64,000 bases of DNA from Symsagittifera roscoffensis (GCF_963678635.1 NC_087068.1:18048027-18112026), one strand, 5' to 3'; shown: positions 9,501 to 18,743, counted from the first letter of the stretch. The notes: generated by a model from the sequence alone, not told the origin. Numbers and translations: made by a program.

Positions 9501-12500
9501 TAAGAGTTATATAATAATTACTTGGCAACGCAATTTATTGACCTTTACCTTTCTACTAGATCTTACAATTTATGTAACTATATGATACTAGTTGAATATT
9601 TCAAAGTTTACTGCAAATTCGGGAATGAAATTCTCTTTTTTATTCCTCACTTTTATTCCTAATTGTAGATTCGAGGTTGTTCGATAACTTTTAACGCATA
9701 ATCAGAACTATTTTCAGTTGTTGCAGCCTACCGCATTCTTGTTCGTCGGACTGGTCGAAACACTGATAGAGTCCATCACACATCTCGTCATGAGAAACAC
9801 ATGTCATGTTGTTGTCACACAGACGCCCGTCACACGTCTCCACTACACAACAACACAACACAAAACAATCACATTGCAAGTCAAAGGAAAGTTTCAAAAT
9901 ACGATAATGAAAAATCTACTGAATTGAACAAGATTTCTGATTCTACTGACAGCAATTTGAAAATCTATTCCATTGATTATTCTGCCGTAGTATTAGTACT
10001 TAGTTGCGAAATAACTATAAGCGGAAGATCCTAGCAAGAAATTCAATATTAGAAGACACCAAAAGTACCTGCAATTATGAAAAAACTGTTCGAACAAATT
10101 GAATACCTTCAATGCAAAAATATAATTTTCTCTCGTATTTTCCACCTGACCTTCACATCACCATGCAAAAAGATATCCTCGATGTGATTAATGCGGGCGA
10201 AGTTAGAAGTGGGTCAGATAATGAGGTCAGAGGCCTCTTCTCTCAATGATTCGACCCAAAGTTCCCCCCTCCCCCTCCAACCCCTGAGACTATTATACAT
10301 TCATTTTCGGCCAACCGCATCTGGTGGTGTTTATTTTTAAATTATTTTTGCTTCATCTAGCTGATTGAAGTACTAATTAAGCCCCTTTTTCCAACTGACC
10401 TTGACATTCCGATTCGTCGCAGCAGGATGGCGTGTCGCACACTCCGTCACAGTGTCCCGGAGGCGAGTAGCACTCGGTTTCTCCCTGGGCAGAGCTGCAG
10501 TTGGTCTCGTGCGTCTTGCATGTCACTTCACAGCCGGGGATGGGGGTGCACGTCATGTTTCCAGTGCCAGTACAATGGCTGGCACAAAATTAGAGGTTAG
10601 CATTAGCAAATTAACAACCATTAATGTGAGCATTTGAAAATATTCCAATTATGAGAACTCAATTGAACTTGAAAAAAAAACTAGGAGTCAAGCAGAATAA
10701 AAACAAAAAATTGAGTGTGAATAACTTAAGACTTTTCCTGAAAAAACCACACGGACTAAGTCAGTTACTGCAAATTTTTCATTGACGCTTAAAAACAAGT
10801 GGAGGATAAAACTGACCATATTCTGCAGAGTGCCTTGATGTACTCTCCGTTGGCGATGTACTTCGGGAGTCCGTATCCAGGGGGAGCCACACATGAGCAC
10901 TCGTCCGGACTCTTGCACTGCTCGTCAGCTGAAACAATCACAGTTCAAATGACGAGGACGAAGACTGCGAAATGTTCGCTGACCATCATTGCCAAATAAC
11001 CATTAATTGCAAAATAACCAGTCTTTGTGGACAAAAAGTTGGAAATAGGATTAGAATATTATTTATTTAAGATTCAATTGTAGCATCACTTTAGCATCGT
11101 CGAAAAATCAATAAAAAAACTTGCAAAACACATGTTTTAAGTTTATCAATGCACGTATGTATGAGTCAATTTAAATCTTTAATTGTTGAGAACTGTTTTT
11201 AAATAGGGTTCCTGGGCGAGTTTTAAGAAATCCAAAAACTGTTTTAAGAGATTCTTGGGAATCGTATTATTTATGTCAAGGTATTTCAATGAAAAAAGAA
11301 CAAAATGTGGGTCCAGTAATACAAAATTATTGCTCACTGTGATTTTTCTATAAAAGGCAGGCTAAATTTTTCCGGGGGTGGGGGGTGGTGCATTAGAGAC
11401 TGGATATTTTGCTGAGGTGCTGGGGGGCTCTAATAGGAACAACCTCAAATGTTTACCTGGATCGTAGATGAGTCCGTCTTTGCAGTAGCAGCCCTCAGCA
11501 CAGAAGTCCTGTGGGATCATGAGACTGTAGTCGAGGAAGCCACTGTTGCACTGGGGTCTCACCACCGGACCACACTCCCTGTACTCCATACCATCCTCAC
11601 ACATAATTGCTAAAAGACAAACAAAATTTAACTGAATGAAGTTAACCCACACCAAAAGTATTCAAAACTTATATCTTCAAATTTGAATTCAGTATTTTTG
11701 AAAACAAAAGAAGCTTGAGTTACATTCAATTTACAGCACAAATTTGCATTTGGATTCTCCATAACAGCCCCAATCGTGATTGCTGCAGCACAAAATGATC
11801 ATTTGAAGTTAAAGTTTGAATTTTTTTGAAGAAAAAAATCATAAGCTAAATTTCTACTACAATGTTACATCTTGTGAATTTGTGCTGTTGCACCTGTTAG
11901 ATACTCGCGATCAGAAAAGTAATATTTAGAGTTAAAGCAATTGACAAAACTGTACGTTGAGAAAATAGTTCTTTTTTATAGAATACTTGGAATTAAAATA
12001 AAAAATTTGACATGAATGTGGATGATAAAAGCAAAGTAAAGCTCATTGCTGGAAATTAACGCTTAAATTGGAAAAAAAAGAATAAAATTCAAATTGAAAT
12101 TCAGTATCAAAAATGTTGATAAAATAGGAAAATGTCAAATAATGTATAAAAAAAACGAAAACAAAATTTGAAAATGGTGAAATTTCTTTAAAAATTAATA
12201 TTTTTTTGCACAATTTATCCCAAAGCAAATGTAAGGAAAAGCTCACGGCAATTGTGCAGGTTCCTCCATGAGTAGTAAGTCATGCCTTTGGCTTCACAAG
12301 CAGACACGTACTCCTCAAACTGTTCACACTGACACTCACAATCACCTCCCTTGTCACACTCGCACGAGTCCTCCACACACGCTGTGAAGTAAGAGGTCAC
12401 CACCTCCTCTCCCAGTGCCTCGCGACACGAAGCGAACATGTCCTGGTGAATGAAGCCATGGCACTGCTCCACCGCCCAGTTCAGTCGGAACGGATGGTCC
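363..12500 (-). CDS. Partial multi-exon gene: SCO-spondin/gel-mucin-like extracellular protein (C8-TIL-LDLa-repeat modules-mucin repeat)
   Basis: Nineteen exons, described one by one below, join in a single frame of about 4454 nt (about 1485 residues). Every junction has matching phase, AG acceptors and GT donors. Domain order is C8, TIL, Cys-rich/VWC-like, LDLa repeats, then five related modules each opening with a Cys and closing with a Gly-Cys or Cys-Gly motif. A Thr/Pro/Gly/Ser minisatellite lies between modules 3 and 4 and short Thr-rich linkers precede module 5 and module 3. C8-TIL normally follows a VWD domain and is typical of gel-forming mucins, SCO-spondin, zonadhesin and hemolectin; TIL followed by LDLa most resembles SCO-spondin. 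Secretion and matrix assembly are inferred from the family. The upstream VWD exons, signal peptide and stop codon are not in view. Introns longer than 300 bp hold AT-rich sequence with no further exon I can support, but small phase-compatible exons could be missed. Confidence 0.8.
535..1043. other. Intron 18, no other feature
   Basis: AT-rich intron between exons 18 and 19. The stretch 640-860 has repeated GGGTA/GGGTT and GCGCACTTTGA-like words, perhaps decayed repeat DNA, but I see no gene. Confidence 0.5.
1044..1420 (-). CDS. Exon 18: Thr/Ser linker and module 5, first part
   Basis: The 377-bp exon (phase 1 to 0) has a linker [12 protein letters not shown], two further Cys, then [35 protein letters not shown] and [18 protein letters not shown]. 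It is paralogous to exon 13. Acceptor TTTCTAG; a second acceptor at 1461-1462 is open in frame but would need a phase-0 donor. Donor GTAAGT. Confidence 0.75.
1726..1879 (-). CDS. Exon 17: module 4, closing part
   Basis: The 154-bp exon (phase 0 to 1) encodes [38 protein letters not shown] and [13 protein letters not shown]. Acceptor TTTCAG. Two other GT sites (at 1738 and 1753) would leave phase 0; the GTTAGT donor just left of 1726 gives phase 1, which matches exon 18 and the parallel exons 9 and 12. Confidence 0.6.
2275..2445 (-). CDS. Exon 16: module 4, middle part
   Basis: The 171-bp exon (phase 0 to 0) encodes [38 protein letters not shown] and [17 protein letters not shown]. The DDSDGVEYF...GNVF pattern loosely recalls a discoidin core. 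Acceptor TTTTTTAG, donor GTGAGT. Confidence 0.7.
2446..3396. other. Intron 15, longest visible intron
   Basis: About 950 bp of AT-rich sequence with A-rich tracts (AAAAAAATCACGA-like words recur at 2450-2580). No exon with consistent splice sites was found. Confidence 0.5.
3397..4478 (-). CDS. Exon 15: mucin/collagen-like minisatellite exon and start of module 4
   Basis: The 1082-bp exon (phase 1 to 0) begins [20 protein letters not shown], continues into about 20 full copies of TT(A/V)[10 protein letters not shown] plus several shortened 10-residue copies, and ends [18 protein letters not shown], the Cys-led opening of module 4. The repeat is rich in Thr, Ser, Pro and Gly, suggesting dense O-glycosylation; [10 protein letters not shown] is collagen-like but the Gly-X-Y period is broken by TTA/TTV. 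Acceptor GTTTTAG, donor GTTAGC. Confidence 0.8.
3480..4350 (-). repeat. 39-bp coding minisatellite (VNTR)
   Basis: Tandem 39-bp units encode [13 protein letters not shown] or [13 protein letters not shown], with a few 30-bp units (GPPGSEG-type) mainly at the 3' end of the exon. Because 39 and 30 are both multiples of three, length changes keep the frame, and other frames on both strands also stay open by chance. Confidence 0.9.
4989..5160 (-). CDS. Exon 14: module 3, closing part
   Basis: The 172-bp exon (phase 0 to 1) encodes [30 protein letters not shown] and HICGG. It has exactly the length and phases of exon 19. The donor would be GTCTCT, a poor match to consensus; the equal length and homologous position support it. 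If it is not used, the frame reaches TAG four codons on and the protein would end here. Confidence 0.7.
5428..5825 (-). CDS. Exon 13: Thr-rich linker and module 3, first part
   Basis: The 398-bp exon (phase 1 to 0) opens with a mucin-type Thr-rich linker ([18 protein letters not shown]), then [18 protein letters not shown] and a beta-rich stretch including EELVITNVN and [17 protein letters not shown]. It is clearly homologous to exon 18: CSVxMxDLSTF is shared almost identically. Donor GTAAGT. Confidence 0.8.
6235..6433 (-). CDS. Exon 12: module 2, closing part
   Basis: The 199-bp exon (phase 0 to 1) encodes [39 protein letters not shown] and [14 protein letters not shown]. It closes with the same C...GC motif as exon 9. 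Donor GTGAGT. Confidence 0.7.
6682..6828 (-). CDS. Exon 11: module 2, middle part
   Basis: The 147-bp exon (phase 0 to 0) encodes [20 protein letters not shown], then [20 protein letters not shown]. It resembles exons 8 and 16. Acceptor TTGCAG, donor GTACGT. Confidence 0.7.
7214..7317 (-). CDS. Exon 10: linker and start of module 2
   Basis: The 104-bp exon (phase 1 to 0) encodes [19 protein letters not shown] then [16 protein letters not shown]. The [13 protein letters not shown] part matches the opening of modules 1, 3, 4 and 5. Acceptor GTTCTAG, donor GTAATC. Confidence 0.7.
7656..7830 (-). CDS. Exon 9: module 1, closing part
   Basis: The 175-bp exon (phase 0 to 1) encodes [19 protein letters not shown] then [20 protein letters not shown] and GCT. 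The Cys...GC ending loosely resembles the last strand of F5/8-type C (discoidin) domains, but no full discoidin domain is evident. Donor GTATAG. Confidence 0.7.
8300..8437 (-). CDS. Exon 8: module 1, middle part
   Basis: The 138-bp exon (phase 0 to 0) encodes [20 protein letters not shown] and [18 protein letters not shown]. It is predicted to be beta-rich and aligns in position and phase with exons 11 and 16. It contains one N-x-T/S site. Acceptor GTTTAG, donor GTGAGA. Confidence 0.7.
8795..9011 (-). CDS. Exon 7: LDLa domain and start of module 1
   Basis: The 217-bp exon (phase 2 to 0) encodes a canonical LDLa ([20 protein letters not shown] then GDASDEEGC), an acidic linker ([11 protein letters not shown]) and [14 protein letters not shown]. 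The last segment matches the Cys-led opening of the later modules. Acceptor TTTTTGCAG, donor GTGAGT. Confidence 0.85.
9315..9453 (-). CDS. Exon 6: Cys-rich LDLa-like domain
   Basis: The 139-bp exon (phase 1 to 2) encodes [16 protein letters not shown], then [16 protein letters not shown] and FDCSDEE. The SDEE ending and [10 protein letters not shown] give a divergent, extra-cysteine LDLa. Acceptor ACGGCAG; the donor GTTGGT is weak but restores phase with the next exon. Confidence 0.75.
9732..9842 (-). CDS. Exon 5: LDL-receptor class A domain
   Basis: The 111-bp exon (phase 1 to 1) encodes one LDLa domain: [30 protein letters not shown]. The calcium-cage motif CDG...C.D.SDE is intact. Acceptor TTGTGTAG, donor GTAGGC. 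A phase 1-1 exon per LDLa domain is the classical shuffled arrangement. Confidence 0.85.
10400..10578 (-). CDS. Exon 4: VWC-like CxCTGxGNMTC segment plus Cys-rich LDLa-like unit
   Basis: The 179-bp exon (phase 2 to 1) starts [13 protein letters not shown], the usual cysteine signature after TIL, and ends with [20 protein letters not shown], which has the CDG...C..SDE-like shape of a divergent LDL-receptor class A domain. Acceptor GTGCCAG, donor GTCAGT. Confidence 0.75.
10817..10928 (-). CDS. Exon 3: end of TIL / Cys-rich segment
   Basis: The 112-bp exon (phase 1 to 2) encodes [14 protein letters not shown], then [17 protein letters not shown] and ALCRI. It completes the C.C...G pattern that links TIL to a VWC-like segment. 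Acceptor TTTCAG, donor GTCAGT. Confidence 0.75.
11457..11609 (-). CDS. Exon 2: TIL domain
   Basis: The 153-bp exon (phase 1 to phase 1) encodes a trypsin-inhibitor-like Cys-rich domain: [26 protein letters not shown] and IYDP. The C..GC.C..G core is characteristic of the TIL domain that follows C8 in VWF-type proteins. Acceptor TTTTAG, donor GTAAAC. Confidence 0.85.
12247..12500 (-). CDS. Exon 1 (first visible): C8 domain
   Basis: The 254-bp exon encodes a C8 domain: Cys near [10 protein letters not shown], then [34 protein letters not shown] and a closing WRNLHNC. The Cys spacing and the YxxxCxxxG...W..C ending are diagnostic. The acceptor reads TTGATTCAG before GAC (phase 0); the donor is GTGAGC, leaving phase 1. 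A C8 domain almost always follows a VWD domain in the same protein, so at least one exon is expected upstream, yet none is visible between here and the tRNA array. Confidence 0.85.
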
Positions 12501-13189
12501 TGAATCAACACTTTTTTCACAAAGTGAGCAAACATGAGATTGTTTATTAGACTAGTATATTAGACCTATATGAACTAAAAATCAGATTATTAGTTTAACT
12601 TACATAACAGTAACAATTTAGACTTTTTTCGGTATTTACTATTTAATTGTGGTTTCTGCGATTCGCAGAGGATCTATGAAAGGCTACCCGGTCTGTATAG
12701 GCATATTCCGTTTCTCTTATTTACACGCATTCCCGACGGCGTTATTTTGTTTAGCGAAGCTCTTTTTTGCGACTCAAGATCACTTTTTGCGTCTAGAAAT
12801 TTCACGTGTTACCACTAATGCAGCCATAACTGATCAAACTGCGGTCGACCAGTAGCTAAAGCTTAAGGCAGAGCTCGTCCTCACACACTACCATTGCTAT
12901 GGCAGAAGATGGATAACACGATCTGATTATCACAAAGTGAACGCCTTATCACAAATGTCGATAAATTTTTACTTGTGAAAAACGTATCGTCGAATAAAAA
13001 GACAAATCAAAAAATATTTTAAAAAAAATTAAAAAAAAAGAATTAAGAATTCAAAAAAATTTAATAAAAAATGTTTTTGTCAAAACCCAATAGAAACTTG
13101 CAGAAACTAAATCCTGGAGCAAATTACCCGCACCATAAGACATTTTACATAGAGCTCTGGGAATGCTAGAAGGAACTTCAAAAACCATT
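12501..13189. other. Gap between the first visible exon and the tRNA array
   Basis: No VWD-like exon, tRNA or array unit is recognisable. A 68-codon plus-strand ORF (12649-12855) has no recognisable domain. The last part (about 13160-13190) may be a decayed edge of an array unit. Confidence 0.5.
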
Positions 13190-13393
13190 ATATTTTTTTG
13201 ACACGACGAAAAAAAATCAACTTCTGACAGAAAATGTTCGGGAAAAAACGCAGAAAAGCCAGAGTTTCTTCATAACGATTTTTAGAAGTCTTTTTTTGAG
13301 AAAACGTTTCGAAAAACATCAAGAAAAAAATTCAGAGAAGTTACAAGTATCTCATCGAAAGGATGATAAAGTTGTGAAGTCTCCATTGCAGCA

Positions 13394-13467
13394 GGCCGCA
13401 TAGCTCAGTCAGTTGGAGCATCGTGCTGACAACGCGAGGGTCGACAGCTGGAGACTGTCTGTAGTCA
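13394..13467 (+). pseudogene. tRNA-like, anticodon position GAC
   Basis: First tRNA-like sequence of the array. T loop CTGGAGA and damaged acceptor 3' side. Confidence 0.5.
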
Positions 13468-13693
13468 ATGCTTCCAGCGAGCCAAAGAAATGAGTTTACT
13501 CTTTAAGACACGACAATTTAGAGATATTCAATTACTGAAGAAAAATTTTCTGGAAAAAACGCAGAAAAGCCGGAGTTTCTTCATAAGGAATTTTAGAAGT
13601 CTTCTTTTTGAAGAAAACGTTTCGAAAAATATCAAGAAAAAAAACCAGAGAAGTTACAAGTTTCTGTTCAGAAGTAAAGTCCACATAACTGGA

Positions 13694-13767
13694 GGCCGCA
13701 TAGCTCAGTCGGTTAGAGCATTGTGCTATTAACCCGAGCGTCGAAAGTTCGAAACTGTCTGTGGGCA
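13694..13767 (+). pseudogene. tRNA-like, anticodon position ATT
   Basis: Mismatches in the anticodon stem, T stem (GAAAG/CTGTC) and pair 2:71. Confidence 0.5.
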
Positions 13768-13998
13768 ATGCTTCCCGCCAGAGAAAGAAATGATTACATT
13801 TTTACGACACGACAAAAAAATTCAACTTCTGACAAAAAACTTTCTGGAAAAAAAAACGAAGAAAAGCCAGTTTCTTCATAATGAAATTTAGAAGTCTTCT
13901 TTTCGGAGAAGACGTTTCGAAAAACATCAAAAAAAAAACTTAGTGATACAAATGTCTCATCAACAGGATCATAAAGTTGCAAAGTCCACGTTACAGCA

Positions 13999-14072
13999 CG
14001 CCGCATAGCTTAGTCAGTTGTTGCATCGTGCTGATAACGCAAGTGTCGACAGTTCGAACCTGTCTGTGGCCA
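13999..14072 (+). pseudogene. tRNA-Ile-like, anticodon GAT
   Basis: D stem GCTT/TTGC has two mismatches; C1 faces C72. Confidence 0.45.
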
Positions 14073-14311
14073 GTGCTTCCCGCGAAAGAAAGAATTGATT
14101 TTATTTTTATGACACGACGAGAGACAATTCAACTTCTGACGAAAAACTTTTTCGAAAATAAAACGCAGAAAAGCCAGTTTCTTCATAACAAATTTTAGAA
14201 GTCTTTATTTGAAGAAGAAGACGGTTCGAAAAATCTCGAGTAAATAAACGCAAATAAGTTACAAGTGTCTCATCAACAGGATCATAAAGTTGTGAAGTCG
14301 CCAGTACAGCA

Positions 14312-14384
14312 GGCTGCATAGCTCAGTGGGTTAGAACATCCTGCTGAAACGCGAGGGTCGACAGCTCGAGCCTGTATGTGGACA
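14312..14384 (+). pseudogene. tRNA-like with shortened anticodon loop
   Basis: Anticodon loop reduced to six bases (CTGAAA). Confidence 0.5.
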
Positions 14385-14616
14385 ATGCTTCCCGCCAGAG
14401 AAAGAAATGATTACATTTTTACGACACGACAAAAAAAATTCAATTTCTGACGAAAAATTTTCTGAAAAAGAAACACAGAAAAGCCAGTTTCTTTATAATG
14501 AATTTTAGAAATCTTTAGAAGACATATCGAAAAACATCACGAAAAAAAACTCAGAGAAGTTGCAAGTTTCTCAATCATCAATAGGATAATAAATATGTAA
14601 AGTCCACAATACTACA

Positions 14617-14690
14617 GGCCGCATAGCTCAGCCGGTTAGAGCATCGTGCTGATAACGCGAGAGTCGACAGCTCGAGCCTGTATGTGGGCA
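14617..14690 (+). tRNA. tRNA-Ile(GAT), slightly degenerate
   Basis: D and anticodon arms intact; mismatches at T-stem pair 49:65 and acceptor 2:71. Confidence 0.5.
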
Positions 14691-14881
14691 ATGCTTCCCG
14701 CCAGAGAAAGAAATGATTACATTTTTACGACACTACAAAAAAATTCAAATTCTGACAAAAAATTTTCTGGAAAAGAAACGCAGAAAAGCCAGTTTCTTTA
14801 TAATGAATTTTAGAAATCTTTTTTTTTCGAAGAAGACGTTTCGAAAAACATCAAAAAAAACTTCGATTTCCCAGTACAGCA

Positions 14882-14953
14882 GGCCGCATAGCTGTCGGTT
14901 AGAGCATTGTGCTAATAACCCGAGGGTCGACAGTGCGAGACTGTCTATGGTCA
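14882..14953 (+). pseudogene. tRNA-Ile-like (AAT)
   Basis: Two bases lost from the D arm (GCTGTCGG); anticodon stem and T loop altered. Confidence 0.5.
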
Positions 14954-15189
14954 ATGCTTCCTGAGAGAGAAAGAAATGATAACTTATTTATGACACGAGA
15001 AAAAAAATCAACTTGACGAAAAATTTTCTGAAAAAAAAACGCAGAAAAGCCAGACTTTCTTCATAACGAATTTTAGAAGTCTTTTTTTTTTGAAAAGGAA
15101 GTTTTGAAAAACCTCAAACAAATAAACTCAGAGAAGTTACAAGTGCCTCATCAATAGGATAATAAAGTTGTAAAGTCTACATTACATCA

Positions 15190-15253
15190 GGCCGCATAGC
15201 TCAGTCGGTTAGAGCATCGTGCTAATAACGCAAAGGTCGACCGTTCGAGCCTC
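15190..15253 (+). pseudogene. 3'-truncated tRNA-Ile-like (AAT)
   Basis: A deletion joins the T arm directly to the downstream spacer, removing the acceptor 3' strand. Confidence 0.6.
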
Positions 15254-15469
15254 TTGATTACTTTTTATGACACGACGCAAAAAATTCAACTTTTGACGAA
15301 AAATTTACTGGAAAAAAACGCAGAAAAGCCTGAGTTCTTTCATAACGAACTTTAGCAGTCTTTTTTTTCAAGAAGAATACGTTTCGAAAAATCTCAAGTA
15401 AATAAACGCAGAGAAGTTACAAATGTCTCATCAACAGGATAAGAAAGCTGTGAAGTCCCCAATACAGCC

Positions 15470-15543
15470 GGCCGCATAGCTCAGTGGGTTAGACAATCGT
15501 TCTAATAAGGCGAGGGTCGACAGTTCGAGCCTGTCTGTGGCCA
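15470..15543 (+). tRNA. tRNA-Ile(AAT), degenerate
   Basis: Acceptor and T arm intact; D stem GCTC/GACA mispaired. Confidence 0.45.
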
Positions 15544-15781
15544 TTGCTTCCCGCGAGAGAAAGAATTGATAATTTTTTTATGACACGACGAAGAAAATCC
15601 AACTTCTGACGAAAAATTTTCTGGAAAAAAACGCAGAAAAACCAGAGTTTCGTCAAACCGACTTTTAGAAGTCTTTTTTTGAAGAAGAATACGTTTCGAA
15701 AAATCTCAAGTAAATAAAGGCAGAGAAGTTACAAGTGTCTCATCAACAGGATGATAAAGTTGTGAAGTCCCCAGTACAGCA

Positions 15782-15855
15782 GGCCGCATAGCTCAGTGGG
15801 TTAGAGCACCATGCTAATAACGCGATGGTCGACAGCTCGAGCCTTCCTGTGGCCA
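15782..15855 (+). tRNA. tRNA-Ile(AAT), degenerate
   Basis: Anticodon stem CCATG and T stem (CTTCC) carry mismatches. Confidence 0.45.
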
Positions 15856-16162
15856 TTGCTCCCCGCGAGAGAAAAAATGGATAATATTTCTTATGACACG
15901 ATGAAAAAATCCAATTTCTGACGAAAAAAATTCTGGAACAAAACGCAGACGAAAAAATCCAATTTCTGGATTATGACACGACGAAAAAATCCAATTTCTG
16001 GCGAAAAAAATTCTGGAGCGAAACGCAGTTTCGTCATAACGAATTTTAGAAGTCTTTTTTTGAAGAAGAATATGGTTCGAAAAACCTCAAAGAAATAAAC
16101 TCAGAGAAGTTACAAGTGTCTCATCAACAGGATCATAGAAATGTGAAGTCCCCAGTCCAGCA

Positions 16163-16236
16163 GGGCGCATAGCTCAGTGGGTTAGAGCATCGTGCTATTA
16201 ACGCGAGGGTCGATAAATCGAGCCTTTCTGTGGCCA
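16163..16236 (+). pseudogene. tRNA-like, anticodon ATT
   Basis: Anticodon arm is intact around CTATTAA, but the T stem (GATAA/CTTTC) is broken. Confidence 0.45.
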
Positions 16237-16474
16237 TTGCTTCTCGCGAGAGAAAGAATTGATAATATTTTTATGACACGACGAAAAAAATCCAACTTCT
16301 GACGAAAAATTTTCTGGAAAAAAACGCAGAAAAACCAGAGTTTCGTCATAACGAAATTTAGAAGTCTTTTTTTGAAGAAGAAACCGTTTCGAAAAATCTC
16401 AAGTAAAAAAACGCAGAGAAGTTACAAGTGTCTCATCAACAGGATCATAAAGTTGTGAAGTCCCCAGTACAGCA

Positions 16475-16547
16475 GGCCGCATAGCTCAGTGGGTTGGAGC
16501 AACATGCTAATAACGCGAGGGTCGCAGCTCCAGCCTTCCTGTGGCCA
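16475..16547 (+). pseudogene. tRNA-Ile-like (AAT), 73 nt
   Basis: One base lost from the T stem (GTCGCAG); anticodon stem ACATG. Confidence 0.45.
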
Positions 16548-16785
16548 TTGCTTCCCGCGAGAGAAAGAATGGATGATATTTTTATGACACGACAAAAAAA
16601 ATCCAAGTTCTGACGAAAAATTTTCTGGAGCAAAACGCAGAAAAGCCAGAGTTTCGTCATAACGAAATTTAGAAGTCTTTTTTTGAAGAAGAAACCGTTT
16701 CGAAAAATCTCAAGTAAAAAAACGCAGAGAAGCTACAAGTGTCTCATCACTAGGATCATAAAAATGTGAAGTCCCCAGTCCAGCA

Positions 16786-16859
16786 GGCCGCATAGCTCAG
16801 TGGGTTAGAGCATCGTGCTATTAACGCGAGGGTCGACAACTCGAGCTTTTCTGTGGCCA
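16786..16859 (+). tRNA. tRNA-like with Ile body and ATT anticodon
   Basis: Acceptor, D and anticodon stems intact; T stem GACAA/TTTTC has one mismatch. ATT would read an Asn codon. Confidence 0.45.
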
Positions 16860-17096
16860 TTGCTTCCCGCGAGAGAAAGAATGGATAATATTTTTATGAC
16901 ACGACAAAAAAATCCAATTTCTGACGAAAAACTTTCTGGAGCAAAACGCAGAAAAGCCAGAGTTTCGTCATAACGAAATTTAGAAGTCTTTTTTTGAAGA
17001 AGAAACCGTTTCAAAAAATCTCAAGTAAATAAATGCAGAGAAGTTACAAGTGTCTCATCAACAGGATCATAAAGTTGTGAAGTCCCCAGTACAGCA

Positions 17097-17169
17097 GGCC
17101 GCATAGCTCAGTGGGTTGGAGCAACATGGTAATAACGCGAGGGTCGCAGCACGAGCCTTCCTGTGGCCA
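17097..17169 (+). pseudogene. tRNA-Ile-like (AAT), 73 nt
   Basis: Anticodon loop GTAATAA and a base lost in the T stem. Confidence 0.45.
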
Positions 17170-17411
17170 TTGCTTCCCGCGAGAGAAAGAATGGATAATA
17201 TTTATATGACACGACAAAAAAATCCAATTTCTGACGAAAAATTTTCTGGAGCAAAACGCAGAAAAAGCCAGAGTTTCGTCATAACGAATTTTAGATGTCT
17301 TTTTTTTTTTGAAGAAGAATACGGTTCGAAAAACCTCAAAGAAATAAACTCAGAGAAGTTACAAGTGTCTCATCAACAGGATCATAAAAATGTGAAGTCC
17401 CCAGTCCAGCA

Positions 17412-17485
17412 GGCCGCATAGCTCAGTGGGTTAGAGCATCGTGCTATTAACGCGAGGGTCGACAACTCGAGCTTTTCTGTGGCCA
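17412..17485 (+). tRNA. tRNA-like with Ile body and ATT anticodon
   Basis: Nearly identical to the 16786 copy. Confidence 0.45.
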
Positions 17486-17725
17486 TTGCTTCCCGCGAGA
17501 GAAAGAATTGATATTTTTTAATGACACGACGAAAAAAAATACAACTTCTGACGAAACATTTTCTGGAAAAAAACGCAGAAAAGCCAGAGTTTCGTCATAA
17601 CGAACTTTAGAAGTCTTTTTTTTTAAAGAAGAATAAGGATCGAAAAACCTCAAAGAAATAAACTCAGAGAAGTTACAAACGTTTCATCAACAGGATCGTA
17701 AAAATATGAAGTCCAAAATACAGGA

Positions 17726-17799
17726 AGCCGCATAGCTCAGTGGGTTAGAGCATCGTGCTAATAACGCGGGGGTCGACAGTTCGAGCCTGTCTGTGGCCA
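17726..17799 (+). tRNA. tRNA-Ile(AAT), near consensus
   Basis: A1:C72 mismatch; anticodon stem ends in a G:U pair. Confidence 0.65.
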
Positions 17800-18038
17800 T
17801 TTGTTCCCGCGAGAGAAAGAATTGATAATTTTTTATGACACGATGAAAAAAATCCAACTTCTGACAAAAATTTTTTTGGAAAAAACGCAGAAAAGCCAGA
17901 GTTTCGTCACAACGAATTTTAGAACTCTTTTTTTGAAGAAGAAGAATACGTTTCGAAAAAATTCAAGTAAATAAACGCAGAGAAGTTACAAGTGTCTCAT
18001 CAATAAGATCAAAAAGTTGTGAAGTCCCCAGTACATCA

Positions 18039-18112
18039 GGCCGAATAACTCAGTCGATTAAAGCATCGCGCTAATAACGAGAGAGTCGACAGTTCGAGCC
18101 TGTCTGTGGTCA
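18039..18112 (+). tRNA. tRNA-Ile(AAT), degenerate
   Basis: Acceptor GGCCGAA, D stem ACTC/AAGC and anticodon stem changes; T arm intact. Confidence 0.4.
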
Positions 18113-18351
18113 ATGCTTCCCGCGAGCCAAAGGAATGAGTGTATTCTTTATGTCACGACGACTTAAAAAAAATCTGAAGAAAGGTTTACTGGAAAAAAAA
18201 ACGCAGAAAAGCCGGAGCTTCTTCGTAGCGAATTTTAGAACTCTTTTTTTGAAGGAGAAGAGGTTTCAAAAAACCTCAAACAAACAAACTCAGAGAAGTT
18301 ATAAGTGTCTCATCAATAAGATTTTGAAGTTGTGAAGTCCCCAGTACAGTA

Positions 18352-18425
18352 GGCCGCATAGCTCAGCCGGTTAGAGCATCGTGCTAATAACGCGAGGGTC
18401 GACAGATCGAGCCTGTCTGTGGTCA
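18352..18425 (+). tRNA. tRNA-Ile(AAT), near consensus
   Basis: T54 is A (loop ATCGAGC); wobble end. Confidence 0.65.
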
Positions 18426-18669
18426 ATGCTTCCCGCGAGCCACTTGAGTCAGTGAATTCTTTATGACTCGACGATTTAAAAAATATCAACTTCTTAAGAA
18501 AGATTTTCTCAAAATAAACGCAGAAAAGCCGGAGTTTCCTCTTAACGAACTTTAGAAGTCTTTTTTTTAAAGAAGAATACGTTTCGAAAAACCTTAAGTA
18601 AACAAACGCAGAGAAGTTACAAGTGTCTCATCAATAAGATCAAAAAGTTGTGAAGACCCAAGTACAGCA

Positions 18670-18743
18670 GGCCGAATAGCTCAGTCGGTTAGACCATCGT
18701 GCTAACAACGCGAGGTTCGACAGTTCGAGCCTGTCTGTGGCCA
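18670..18743 (+). tRNA. tRNA-like with Ile body and AAC anticodon
   Basis: Anticodon loop CTAACAA (would read a Val codon); acceptor GGCCGAA, D stem ends GACC. Confidence 0.45.

Noticed and set aside
12649-12855. 68-codon plus-strand ORF upstream of the C8 exon
   Set aside because: No known motif and no support from splice sites.
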